Positions 15,601 to 22,980 of a DNA stretch of 32,305 nt are shown piece after piece. Origin of the DNA: a virus. Numbering within the stretch: position 1 is the stretch's first letter; each line of letters opens with the position of its first letter. Location: the IMG/VR virus record IMGVR_UViG_3300032289_000661, positions 1 through 32,305 of that record; one strand, 5' to 3'. Under the pieces are notes generated by a model. That model did not search any database and had not been told where the DNA came from. It worked only from the letters and a program-made list of their open reading frames with translations. The position numbers and the translations under genes are program-made.

Positions 15601-17122
15601 TTTTGCAACAACAGAAAGGCCGCTACCAAAAGATTTTATATCTTATGTATATAAGCCACTAACTGAAAAGTTTAGACACTTTGGCACAAGAATGAGAATT
15701 ATAGGCAGAATAGAAAATAATGAGAATCGTGGTCAGACCCCTATTGGAAGTACCTCGTACTACATTGTAAATGGATCATCTCCAGATCAAAATATTAGTG
15801 TTAATGCAGCTTCTGGGGGACTTGCAGTTATGCTTAATCCAGAAACAAATAACGGCTATTATTTTGAGATTGCTGCTTTAACAGAAAATGATCCAAGCAG
15901 CTATACTGAATCAGAAAATATTTATAATGTTATTTTTTACAAGATAAAAAAATCTGCCGCAACTGGAACAACACCTAGTTCTGAAGCAATACCAGTAAGA
16001 CTTTGGGCTGGTCTAACTCAAATAGTTGTAGACAGTGGAAAGTTTACTGGCCAGTCAAGAATAACTTCAGAAGATGTCACTACGGTATACGATTTGGCAG
16101 TAGAATATGAAACAATAGCTGGAACCAGAAGATTTTTTCTATACATAAACAACAGCCTTATAGCTACTGTAGACGACAATGACCCTTTGCCAATATATAA
16201 TAATATGGCACTATTTGTTCGTGGCTCAGCAAGATGCATGTTTGAAAATATTTATGCTATTACAAACAATTACAGTAAAAGCACTGGCTATGTTTTAGAT
16301 ACTCCAGTCAACGCAGTTTTTGAAGATAGTGAAATAAATGTAGATGAGTCTTTTAGAAAGTATGCTATAAGTGGAATGATTCAATCTACTTACCTGTCTG
16401 GAATAAAGCCGTCAGAGCCACCAGACTACAAAATGTATTTTGAAGAATTTGGCACAATTATGCGTGAAGCAGCTTACTTCAATATAAGGTATGACAAGGC
16501 ATATCCAGCACTATATGCAAAGCTTTCGCCAACCTATAATAATTTAAAGGGATATGTTTCTTCTGGTTTTATTGCTGGTCCGTATGGCGCAGAATTTTTA
16601 ATTTTTAATGCAACAGATACTGCACTAAGCCTAGACGATTCTAGTGGAAACTACTTAAGAATTCAAGGTGTAACTTTTACCCAGGCATCCCCACACGAAC
16701 TAACTGTTGACGAGTACTTTTCCAAAAATAGCGACTTATCAAATCCAGAATTAGTCGGTAACTCAATAATTAAATCACCACTAATAGTAGAAAAAGAATA
16801 TCTAGATATTAAGAGTAGTAGATCTACTTATGGCAAAAAAGATTTTTCTTTAGATCTTCCATATGTTCAAAGCCATGATGACGCTCAGAGTTTAATGGGA
16901 TGGATAATATCAAAGGTGATGAAGCCAAGAAAAGCCGTTGGACTAAAGGTATTTTCAATGCCAACCATTCAACTAGGAGATATTGTAAAAATAGACTATA
17001 CTGCAAAAACAGACTTTGGTCAAATATCCAATTCCGACACCAGGTTTGTAGTTTATAACATACAATTTTCAAGATCCTCCGATGGGCCAGACATGACACT
17101 ATATCTTAGTGAGGTGTTTTGA
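12644..17122 (+). CDS. Large minor tail protein / tail-tip hub with carbohydrate-binding-like inserts
   Basis: The 1492-residue protein starts at GTG 12644 directly after the preceding stop. The N-terminal half contains two copies of a small strand motif of the form VNxLPx...G-x-YLVxENx...YVWxxxxxxF, at about residues 289-334 and 627-676; such units decorate phage tail fibres. The stretch FFIGPDKTVAEVLSDIALS (about residues 565-583) resembles the hub/gp27-like part of tail-associated proteins. Residues about 1030-1210 (GYYFEIAAL..., YDLAVEYETIAGTRRFFLYIN, NNMALFVRGSARCMFENIYAI) look like a concanavalin/LamG-type jelly roll. The C terminus (MPTIQLGDIVKIDYTAK...) is hub-like again. A role in host-surface binding at the tail tip is inferred. 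No lysozyme or peptidase motif was seen. Confidence 0.65.
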   Translation: MFVDDQLKEHLETASTIRSQSLILAEWNLNYLDNVEALGNYRYRPTADSNEIYSTIPSSFDINDSGNFYTGATDSDITIDGGLKDNEEPLAFQSIREKEKSLYSLEDCLKKFRPRSGINKLRFFGNNFSHHTNIEMANRPRYYMSDKNDTFKYWTSYRTEDGIERGVASHQVNGQFYIDDAAPYVVYKKEVPANRLIIKMQTNVGSVDLGPFSDSSGSFPDPFFGDLNKTTPVKWKVQTLKDGNWVDAKSFNQMSTRPDGTPVISQDGYVELSYGLVIPEKYQNNFKEIAVLSGVNSLPTASVDGHAYLVKENDLSIGTYYVWNSDSDLFENFIPTYDWHLHSEDVTTLTNFVTKMSSPLSYIDPGTGYLRYRELEYISGIRLVVETMNKFDSTFDLIEMSPRLVADISDITKDYVVTKSASDLGISGMPVGQLLASTGSLSLFDPEQVFNSNNPLSIIKDYVNRTMQIKFYESVLDVNGYDYFIPIKTLYSDTLPKINNADRLVNVELRDMFFHFESLTAPQIFIQNASVSYAVSLLLDNIGFSNYVFKRAPEEKDPIIPSFFIGPDKTVAEVLSDIALSTQTAMFFDEYNNFVMMTKGYIMPSESDRATDITLYGNDIIVSTTGGRFLYAGSVNHVDQLPSSRQPGGFLVLSENKIYVWSFSFNQNNWAVAGDFDRIINSSNIVEVSSDENKVYNDGKITYTTRYIQKTYGSIGQALIVDREKDWTYKPVLLWEVAGEQNTKSINDEISNQSSYVLSAIPLNSDLSAQIPYVANNKVQNNIMDLGEGIYWLSRYNGYFYSNGEIIKFDAVQYNVPSVIGSESTGLGFIDNNVWISSVEEYQNYFSKISFNGKIYPTGLVRIYTEPNYKIINGITVPESIAKHGRGQFGTKVVEHRAGLDPYWADPKNLRGCSMKSSHLFSDEEIPSTTTGAAGVNNILAAKTTCSGLIKNFMSSSYVNETDLARLYSTQSGTIQSSALVMNGPAFATTERPLPKDFISYVYKPLTEKFRHFGTRMRIIGRIENNENRGQTPIGSTSYYIVNGSSPDQNISVNAASGGLAVMLNPETNNGYYFEIAALTENDPSSYTESENIYNVIFYKIKKSAATGTTPSSEAIPVRLWAGLTQIVVDSGKFTGQSRITSEDVTTVYDLAVEYETIAGTRRFFLYINNSLIATVDDNDPLPIYNNMALFVRGSARCMFENIYAITNNYSKSTGYVLDTPVNAVFEDSEINVDESFRKYAISGMIQSTYLSGIKPSEPPDYKMYFEEFGTIMREAAYFNIRYDKAYPALYAKLSPTYNNLKGYVSSGFIAGPYGAEFLIFNATDTALSLDDSSGNYLRIQGVTFTQASPHELTVDEYFSKNSDLSNPELVGNSIIKSPLIVEKEYLDIKSSRSTYGKKDFSLDLPYVQSHDDAQSLMGWIISKVMKPRKAVGLKVFSMPTIQLGDIVKIDYTAKTDFGQISNSDTRFVVYNIQFSRSSDGPDMTLYLSEVF

Positions 17123-17625
17123 TGGTATCGCCAACACCCAACGTGCCCGAGATAGCAAAAATTTCTCCCGCAACCGCAGCAATTAAAATTGCCAGACCAG
17201 ACATAATGCTGGTAGATAATGATTCTTTGCCAATTGAGCTAATGTCTGATTTGATTTTTGAAGATATCGGTGGCCAGGAAATTATTAATATAGTTAGAAA
17301 TGACATGGTTAATGGCCAAAACGTCATTTATAGGCCAGTAAAGAATTTATCAAAAATTAATTCTCAATATAACTCTAATAACATTATTAATCTAGAAAAT
17401 ACGCTAGATTCATATTTTAAGAATTTTCCAATTAAGCTAGAAACCCATATTCCAATAGAGGGCACTGGCCCAGCTCCAGAATATCCAACAGTATACTTAG
17501 ATGAGCTAAGCGGAAATTTGATAATTAATGTTATTAACATGGCCAGTGATGAGCAAGTAGAGGTACAAATAGTGACTAGGGGAGAGCTGCTTAATGGTAC
17601 AATATATGAAGAGGATGTCTCATGA
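17122..17625 (+). CDS. Minor tail protein, 167 aa
   Basis: ATG 17122 overlaps the stop of the large hub gene (TGATG); an in-frame TTG at 17119 is less likely. The N terminus is rich in Pro, Ala and Ile (MVSPTPNVPEIAKISPATAA). The middle holds short hydrophobic strands (IELMSDLIFEDI, NIVRNDMVNGQNVIYRPV), and the C terminus reads LSGNLIINVINMASDEQVEVQIVTRG. No family motif is recognised. It is tightly coupled to the genes on either side, which points to a tail-tip or fibre-attachment component. The assignment rests on context. Confidence 0.5.
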   Translation: MVSPTPNVPEIAKISPATAAIKIARPDIMLVDNDSLPIELMSDLIFEDIGGQEIINIVRNDMVNGQNVIYRPVKNLSKINSQYNSNNIINLENTLDSYFKNFPIKLETHIPIEGTGPAPEYPTVYLDELSGNLIINVINMASDEQVEVQIVTRGELLNGTIYEEDVS

Positions 17626-18779
17626 TTACTGATGTTGGAAAAAACATATTAGCCAAATACTTAATTGGCCAAGCACCAGCCTATGCTTCATATATTGCTG
17701 TTGGCTGCGGGGCTACCCCACTGGCATCTGATGCAGTGTTGGGCGACTACTCATCAAAAGAGAGGCTAGACTTTGAAATGTTCCGTGTTCCAATTACTTC
17801 TCGTGGATATGTAAATGAAGACGGTGTTTCTAAAATTGTATTTACTGGAGAACTACCAACAGAAGAGCGCTATGAAATAAGTGAGGTAGGAATATACTCT
17901 GCAGGATCAAACCCAAGTGCTGGACTATATGACAGTAAAATGATCTACTCATTTACACAAAACGAATCTTGGGAATATCATAATCCAACTACGGCAGTAT
18001 TAATACCAACAATTTACGCACCACTAGACGGAACTTATTCAGATAACGCAATACACGGAGAAGTGGCTGGTGATCCAGTATATCAAAAGCCAGTATTCCA
18101 AACAAATGCAGATAACAGAATTTTTACAGATAACTCAAGAATTGAAAGATATGAGAATTGCAGATTTCTGAATAATGTGATTGCAATGTCTGGCGCATCA
18201 TCAACACTGAATGTTGTTGACGGACATCTGCAGCCAGCAGCAGGGTCTAGCCATATACACCTAACTGGAATAAATATTGATTTAAATAAAAATGCACCTA
18301 TAGATGAACTAAAGTTTGCCTTTTCTGTAGTTAGCAAGGACGCCGATGGAGCAGCCCCAGATTCAGTAAAAATATTGCTAGAGTTTGCATCATCGGACGT
18401 ACACAATGATCCTGGAGGTCAGTATGCTAGGTTTGAAATAAATCTAGCAAATGGGACTGGCGCAGGGCAGCACAATTTTAACAACAATAGATATGTGGTT
18501 GCTTCCAAAGAGATTCAGGATCTTTATAAGAGCTCAGGCTTTACTTGGAACACCGTTGACGTTGCTAAAATTTATGTATCGGTAATAAAGAATGGCTCTC
18601 CATCAGAAGACTTCTATGTATTCCTAGATGCTTTAAGGCTAGATAATGTGTCTGTTGTAAATCCACTATACGGCCTGACTGGATATTCTGTAATTAAAAA
18701 TATTGATTCAAAAACTATAACTAAGCTATCAAACACAACTAACCTTATAGAATTTAGATTTGCGATGGATGTGCAGTAA
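17622..18779 (+). CDS. Tail fibre / tail-collar-type minor tail protein, 385 aa
   Basis: It starts at ATG 17622 in an ATGA overlap. The N-terminal ~110 residues (ITDVGKNILAKYLIGQAPAYASYIAVGCGATP, then EERYEISEVGIYS) resemble the attachment domain found at the start of many phage tail fibre proteins, where a conserved I-x-E-x-GIY segment is typical. After a variable middle with a TDNSRIERYENCRF turn, residues about 170-385 form a strand-rich, jelly-roll-like region ending YSVIKNIDSKTITKLSNTTNLIEFRF. This fits a receptor-binding or fibre role. The identity of the receptor cannot be read from sequence. Confidence 0.6.
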   Translation: MITDVGKNILAKYLIGQAPAYASYIAVGCGATPLASDAVLGDYSSKERLDFEMFRVPITSRGYVNEDGVSKIVFTGELPTEERYEISEVGIYSAGSNPSAGLYDSKMIYSFTQNESWEYHNPTTAVLIPTIYAPLDGTYSDNAIHGEVAGDPVYQKPVFQTNADNRIFTDNSRIERYENCRFLNNVIAMSGASSTLNVVDGHLQPAAGSSHIHLTGINIDLNKNAPIDELKFAFSVVSKDADGAAPDSVKILLEFASSDVHNDPGGQYARFEINLANGTGAGQHNFNNNRYVVASKEIQDLYKSSGFTWNTVDVAKIYVSVIKNGSPSEDFYVFLDALRLDNVSVVNPLYGLTGYSVIKNIDSKTITKLSNTTNLIEFRFAMDVQ

Positions 18780-19279
18780 TGGCAGATCTTGGAATTAAAA
18801 AAGTAATTATTCTTAATGAAGATTTGCCCATTATTAATTCAGAAATTGCTGGGTATGGTGTTAGATATAGAATAGTCTCTGAAGACCGTAACAGAGTTTC
18901 ACATTGGTCACCAGTATATCTATTGGATGCACAATATACATATATTCCTGGACAAATAAAATTTTCAAAAACAGACGATATTGTTACTGCAACTTGGGAT
19001 AGGGTAGAGATTAAAAAGGGCGAGACATCTCTTGGAAGAGTAAGGGATTATGAGGTGTGGATAAAGTGGGGTAGGTCAGGCAACGGCGACTGGATATATG
19101 ACGGCAAATCACAAACAAACACAACAAACTTTATTATTCCAGACAGTTATTCAATTAATGGAGTCGACCAGTCATTAAGGCCAAATCAGCTAACCGTTGA
19201 AATATTTCTAGAAAGTGTTCCAGTATCTAGAACAAACACCTCTCTAAGAGTATATAGTCCAGCCATTCAGACAGTTTAA
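18779..19279 (+). CDS. Minor tail protein with fibronectin type III-like fold, 166 aa
   Basis: The start ATG 18779 overlaps the preceding TAA. The stretch AGYGVRYRIVSEDRNRVSHWSPVY (residues 21-44), followed by a second sheet region (VTATWDRVE...RVRDYEVWIKWG), has the alternating strand pattern and Trp/Tyr placement of fibronectin type III-like domains common in phage tail proteins. The C terminus RTNTSLRVYSPAIQTV closes a final strand. It probably decorates or extends the tail tip. This is a fold-level guess from pattern. The stop at 19277 runs directly into the promoter element of the following gene. Confidence 0.5.
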   Translation: MADLGIKKVIILNEDLPIINSEIAGYGVRYRIVSEDRNRVSHWSPVYLLDAQYTYIPGQIKFSKTDDIVTATWDRVEIKKGETSLGRVRDYEVWIKWGRSGNGDWIYDGKSQTNTTNFIIPDSYSINGVDQSLRPNQLTVEIFLESVPVSRTNTSLRVYSPAIQTV

Positions 19280-19288
19280 TGGTATAAT
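19280..19288 (+). promoter_or_regulatory. Extended -10 promoter, apparently leaderless, of the gene at 19294
   Basis: TGG plus TATAAT starts directly after the stop of the preceding gene and ends six bases before the A of ATG 19294. The expected transcription start falls on or next to that A, and there is no ribosome site. The string is nearly the same as those at 1619-1627 and 2385-2393. Confidence 0.6.
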
Positions 19289-19293
19289 GGGCT

Positions 19294-19740
19294 ATGGCTA
19301 AAATTCCACTACCACAACGAGGTCAACCAGTAGACCTAACATACCTTTCTGACATCGCTAATGCAGTAAACAATCTGTCATCCCAAATTTCACCATCATC
19401 ATACAAATATGTCACAATCGATACTGATGGATCTAAGCAAAGCGTAAAGGCATCAGAGGCAAGAATAATAGCTGGATACGTTACAGTAAAGTCTGGAGCA
19501 ACCGTTAGCACTGGAAACGAGGAGTCTTTTTCTTACTCTTTTACTGGAGGAGAATTTAAGTATGCCCCAATTGTAACTGCAACACCAGTAATAGTTGGAA
19601 ATGCTACCGAAGCTGGTAAGAATGTTACAGTAGTTATTAAAAATGTAACTACCTCAAAGGTAGATGGCATTGTAAAGTTTAATTCATCTGGAGACCTTTC
19701 CTTGGCCGTTAACCTAATTATTGTCGGCATCCCAAACTAA
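19294..19740 (+). CDS. Small tail fibre-like structural protein, 148 aa
   Basis: The N terminus MAKIPLPQRGQPVDLTYLSDIANAVNNLSSQIS contains a short helix suitable for trimerisation. It is followed by a strand-rich domain (ARIIAGYVTVKSGATVSTGNEESFSYSFTGG, then APIVTATPVIVGNATEAGKNVTVVIKNVT) ending in VNLIIVGIPN. This short-helix-then-beta-domain layout is usual for fibre or tip-knob proteins. The gene closes the tail module and has its own promoter at 19280-19288, with a start codon that seems to be at the very 5' end of the mRNA. Separate expression could allow high copy number. The receptor role is inference. Confidence 0.55.
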   Translation: MAKIPLPQRGQPVDLTYLSDIANAVNNLSSQISPSSYKYVTIDTDGSKQSVKASEARIIAGYVTVKSGATVSTGNEESFSYSFTGGEFKYAPIVTATPVIVGNATEAGKNVTVVIKNVTTSKVDGIVKFNSSGDLSLAVNLIIVGIPN

Positions 19741-19749
19741 GGATATTCA

Positions 19750-20292
19750 ATGTCTATCAAAAAGGGTAGCATAGAAAAAGAAGGCTACAACTCATTACCA
19801 GTAATACCTGGAAATAAAAAGGTTTGGTTCTTAAATGGTCACCTTGTTAGAATTCACCACCTAAATAAATCAAATGGGATAATGTCTGTTTATAATATTA
19901 CAAAAGATCAAATTGAAAGCTGTTTAATTAATGATTTTAAAAAGAGTCGTGAAAGAGCTTTTACTGTGGGGGAGACTGCAGATCTTATCAATAGACACAA
20001 AAAGTATATGCCATCCCTGATGAAAAGGGGAATCATTCCTTTTCCAACTGGCAGCCAAAAGGGTGGGGCACGAGGGTGGCAAGTAAGGTCCTATTACTCA
20101 GAATCCCAGGTAAGAGAAATTCGTGATATACTTGCTTCTTATCATATGGGTAGACCAAGAAAAGACAAGTTAATAACTAACGATATAACGCCGTCATCTC
20201 AGGAGTTGACAAGGCGCATGGGCGATGGTATACTGACTTATACAAGAACCGAAGATGGAAGATTTATCCCTATTTGGGGAGAATCAATTTAA
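19750..20292 (+). CDS. MerR-like helix-turn-helix DNA-binding protein
   Basis: The protein has 180 residues from ATG 19750, with TAAGGA a suitable distance upstream. Residues about 66-120 (RAFTVGETADLINRHKKYMPSLMKRGIIPFPTG...SYYSESQVREIRDILA) match the winged-helix layout of MerR/excisionase-type DNA-binding domains: a helix, a short recognition helix, a wing with GG-x-RGW, and a further helix with YSESQVREI. A basic RPRKDK patch follows (about 135-140). It sits at the junction between the tail and replication modules, so it may control a switch between transcription units or act at an origin. Neither can be told from sequence. No dimerisation coiled coil as in classical MerR regulators is seen. 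Confidence 0.6.
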   Translation: MSIKKGSIEKEGYNSLPVIPGNKKVWFLNGHLVRIHHLNKSNGIMSVYNITKDQIESCLINDFKKSRERAFTVGETADLINRHKKYMPSLMKRGIIPFPTGSQKGGARGWQVRSYYSESQVREIRDILASYHMGRPRKDKLITNDITPSSQELTRRMGDGILTYTRTEDGRFIPIWGESI

Positions 20293-20307
20293 TTAAAAGG
20301 TATGGGT

Positions 20308-20499
20308 ATGGACGAAACAAAAGTAAAGGTATCTCTGGGTTATACACTAAATCTGGGCAACTTCCAGTCGCTACGCATTGATATTGGCGTAGAAGACTCC
20401 AAGAGAGATGGAGAAATGACTAATGATGCATTTGAGCGTGTGTATAAGTATGTAGAGGCTAAGCTGGCCGAAAAGATTGCTGAGAGTCAGGAAGACTAA
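20308..20499 (+). CDS. Small conserved-type phage protein of unknown function, 63 aa
   Basis: Two ATGs are in frame, at 20302 and 20308. AAAAGG at 20295-20300 is one base from the first and seven from the second, so 20308 is preferred, giving MDETKVKVSLGYTLNLGNFQ. The first half is a beta hairpin-like run (VKVSLGYTLNLGNFQSLRIDIGV) and the second an acidic helix (NDAFERVYKYVEAKLAEKIAE). I recognise no family with confidence. It overlaps the next gene by a base (TAATGG at 20497) and leads the helicase/primase operon, suggesting a replication accessory role. That is context only. Confidence 0.55.
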   Translation: MDETKVKVSLGYTLNLGNFQSLRIDIGVEDSKRDGEMTNDAFERVYKYVEAKLAEKIAESQED

Positions 20500-20810
20500 T
20501 GGCCGTAGAACGCAAAGACCGAATGGCTTTGCTTTCACGCTATAGCAAATTTCATACTGCTAGGTACGAAGAAAAGCCACTATTAAATTTAAACGTAGAG
20601 CAATGGGCTGCGGACGCACTTATTGAATCTTATACTTTACCTTTTTGCTATGATCTGCTAGAATATTATTTCAGCACAGCACAAGCTCCCACCTGGAAGT
20701 ACTTTGCCAACTATGCTGACAAGATTGTTGAAGCAAGGCAAGACTATAAACGAGACCTAGAAGAGAGAGCAGAGCGCCGTAAGGCAGCTAAGGCGTGGCT
20801 AAATGAATAA
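20499..20810 (+). CDS. Candidate helicase-loader-like replication accessory protein, 103 aa
   Basis: The protein is small and largely helical, with aromatic clusters: NVEQWAADALIESYTLPFCYDLLEYYF (about residues 31-57) and WKYFANYADKIVEARQDYK (about 66-84), then a highly charged C-terminal helix. The pattern ...W...LI..Y....C.DLLEYYF......W.WFANYxDK is one I associate with small proteins encoded directly before phage DnaB helicases. A loader or helicase-binding role is plausible but unproven. It overlaps the helicase gene by eight bases (ATG 20803 lies before its stop at 20808), so the two are translationally coupled. An alternative is a generic ssDNA or replication-fork accessory. Confidence 0.5.
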   Translation: MAVERKDRMALLSRYSKFHTARYEEKPLLNLNVEQWAADALIESYTLPFCYDLLEYYFSTAQAPTWKYFANYADKIVEARQDYKRDLEERAERRKAAKAWLNE

Positions 20811-22023
20811 TACAGAATCTAAATTAATTACAGCGGTATTGCAAGACAAGCAGATACACGTATTGCTTCAGGCAAATGTTGACAACCTGCTACGAACACA
20901 TAATGATATTTGGCAGTTTATTCGTAACTACTCTGAAAATAATGGGTCCGTACCGCCAGTAAATCTAGTTGTTGATAAGTTTCGTGACTTTCAGCCAGTA
21001 GATGGAATTGGTGCAACTAAGCATCACCTAGAAGAGCTACAGGTTGAGTATCTAAACGATAGCCTTAAAGACATTATCCGTGAAGCGGCGGGAGAGCTTC
21101 AGTCTGGAGAAGGAGTCAAGGCCTTAGAAGAACTAATTACAAAAACATCTACCCTTAAAAAGAACACCTCAACCATTCGTGATATTGATGCAACAGACCT
21201 TGAAGATGCGGTTGCATACTATGAAAATGTTCAAAGGCAAAATGCATTGGGCGCAGTCGGTATTAAGACTGGCTTAGCAGGTTTTGACAACTATTTGCCT
21301 GCTGGAATTATGCCAGGACAGCTTGGAGTGTTTCTTGCCTATCCAGGTATTGGTAAGTCTTGGATGGCCTTATACTTTGCGGTACAGGCATGGAAGGCTG
21401 GCAAGTCACCACTAGTAATATCTCTAGAAATGTCAGAGACAGAAGTTCGTAACCGTGTATTTACTATCATGGGTGAGGGCCTTTGGTCACACAGAAAACT
21501 TAGCAGCGGAGACATTGATGTAGAAGACCTAAAGCGTTGGCACAAGAAGGACCTTGCTGGAAAACCAGAGTTCCACATTATTTCAAACGATTCGGGTGGA
21601 GAGGTAACGCCAAGCGTTATTAGAGGCAAGATCGATCAGTACAAGCCAGATCTAATTATTGTTGACTACTTGCAGCTAATGTCTCCTAATCAAAAGTCAG
21701 ACAATGAAACTGTTCGTATGAAGAACTTGTCTCGTGAGCTAAAGCTAATGGCTATTGGTGAAGAGATGCCAATCATTGCAATTTCATCAGCTACCCCAGA
21801 CGATGTTAATAAGCTAGACACCGTTCCCACACTTGGACAGACCGCTTGGTCTCGTCAGATTGCCTACGATGCCGACTGGGTCCTTGCCCTAGGACGTGCT
21901 TCAAATTCCGATATAATTGAATGCGTATTCCGTAAAAACCGTAATGGGTTTATGGGAGAGTTTTTGGTACAGGCCGACTTCGATAAGGGCTGGTACAGGT
22001 ACAAGGACTTTGAGGACAAATAG
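20803..22023 (+). CDS. dnaB: Replicative DNA helicase, DnaB type
   Basis: The 406-residue protein has a short helical N-terminal domain (residues 1-100) and a RecA-fold C-terminal motor. Walker A is AYPGIGKS at about 179-186, with TGLAGFDNYLPAGIMPGQL before it as in DnaB motif H1. SLEMSETEVRNR (about 208-218) is the conserved post-Walker helix, and PDLIIVDYLQLM (about 282-293) is Walker B with the adjoining DYLQL motif typical of DnaB. SRQIAYDADWV matches the arginine-finger/H4 region. It should form a hexamer that unwinds the fork 5'-3' and contact the primase encoded next. At about 400 residues it is slightly shorter than bacterial DnaB, mainly in the N-terminal part. Arg codons are mostly CGT. 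Confidence 0.93.
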   Translation: MNNTESKLITAVLQDKQIHVLLQANVDNLLRTHNDIWQFIRNYSENNGSVPPVNLVVDKFRDFQPVDGIGATKHHLEELQVEYLNDSLKDIIREAAGELQSGEGVKALEELITKTSTLKKNTSTIRDIDATDLEDAVAYYENVQRQNALGAVGIKTGLAGFDNYLPAGIMPGQLGVFLAYPGIGKSWMALYFAVQAWKAGKSPLVISLEMSETEVRNRVFTIMGEGLWSHRKLSSGDIDVEDLKRWHKKDLAGKPEFHIISNDSGGEVTPSVIRGKIDQYKPDLIIVDYLQLMSPNQKSDNETVRMKNLSRELKLMAIGEEMPIIAISSATPDDVNKLDTVPTLGQTAWSRQIAYDADWVLALGRASNSDIIECVFRKNRNGFMGEFLVQADFDKGWYRYKDFEDK

Positions 22024-22952
22024 TGAAGTATTCTAAATCAGCTTACACACCAGATCAGGTTAAGCGTATTCTCATTGGCTCTGGGGTAACCATTGAGTCA
22101 GAGATTGATTCCGACTACATTATCTTTTGCCCATACCACAATAATTCCCGCTCACCAGCTGGAGAAGTCGACAAGTTTAAAGGAACATTCTTTTGTTTTT
22201 CCTGCCACAAGGTTGCAGACCTAACTCAATTCATAATGCACATGACTTCTAGAACATACTTTGAGGCAGTCCGTTTTATTAAGAGCAAAGAACAAGAAGG
22301 AAATTTTGATCAGGATATAAACCGTAAGCTGGTAGACAAGCCCATGTATGTTCAATATGACCAAGTTTTGATTAAGCGTTTAAATCAGCAGGCTATTGAG
22401 TCACCCCGCGCAATGAGGTACTATTCTGGCAGACTTATTACAGAGGAGTCCGTAAAGAAGTTTGTACTAGGCTTTTCTGAAAAGCAAGACATGGTTACGA
22501 TTCCTGTTCACTCACCAGACGGCATGGAAATAGGCTTTGTTGGCAGATCTATTGAGGGCAAAGAGTTTAAAAACACCCCAGGCTTGCCAAAGAGTAAGAC
22601 CTTGTTTAACATTCACCGTGTTAAGACTGCAGATCGTGTTTATGTGGTAGAATCGTCTTTTGACGCTATTCGCTTAGATCAGTGTGGATTTCCAGCGGTA
22701 GCTACATTGGGTGCTAATGTGTCCAATATGCAAACAGACCTACTACAAAAATACTTCAATAACATTATTGTTATTGCAGACAATGATGAAGCAGGCGGTA
22801 ATATGAAAGACAAGATTATTGAACGTCTTGGGTCTCGTGTTAGCGTAATTAAATTAGATAAACAATATAAGGATATTGGCGATATGCCAGATGAGGCAAT
22901 CAAGAATCTTGATGAATCATTTGACAATGCAATTGCTAGTATGCTACAATAA
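22023..22952 (+). CDS. dnaG: DNA primase, DnaG type (zinc finger plus TOPRIM)
   Basis: The 309-residue protein starts at GTG 22023, which overlaps the helicase stop. The zinc site is a CHC2 finger: C36, H39, C58, C61 (CPYH ... CFSC). The TOPRIM part shows E210 and D214 (VVESSFDAI), then ADNDEAG with D253 and D255, which are the metal-binding residues of DnaG. The protein lacks the C-terminal helicase-binding domain of full-length DnaG, so it is about half the bacterial size, as in many phages. It would lay RNA primers for lagging-strand synthesis with the DnaB-type helicase directly upstream. The promoter for the next gene lies inside its final codons. Confidence 0.9.
   Translation: MKYSKSAYTPDQVKRILIGSGVTIESEIDSDYIIFCPYHNNSRSPAGEVDKFKGTFFCFSCHKVADLTQFIMHMTSRTYFEAVRFIKSKEQEGNFDQDINRKLVDKPMYVQYDQVLIKRLNQQAIESPRAMRYYSGRLITEESVKKFVLGFSEKQDMVTIPVHSPDGMEIGFVGRSIEGKEFKNTPGLPKSKTLFNIHRVKTADRVYVVESSFDAIRLDQCGFPAVATLGANVSNMQTDLLQKYFNNIIVIADNDEAGGNMKDKIIERLGSRVSVIKLDKQYKDIGDMPDEAIKNLDESFDNAIASMLQ
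22921..22950 (+). promoter_or_regulatory. Sigma70-type promoter for the SSB gene
   Basis: TTGACA at 22921-22926 and TACAAT at 22945-22950 are separated by 18 bases, and TGC before the -10 makes it an extended -10 as well. Transcription would begin near 22957, ahead of AAGGAGA (22970-22976) and ATG 22981. It lies inside the end of the primase gene and would give extra SSB transcript. Confidence 0.75.
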
Positions 22953-22980
22953 TAAACTATTATAAAAACAAGGAGAAATA

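Noticed and set aside
16817-16828. Perfect 12-base palindrome AGTAGATCTACT
   Set aside because: It lies within coding sequence of the tail hub, is not repeated elsewhere as far as I can see, and is expected by chance over 32 kb of AT-rich DNA at this length.
17106-17327. Minus-strand frame at the hub/167-aa gene junction
   Set aside because: It mirrors two coupled sense genes, lacks a start signal, and all other genes are on the + strand.
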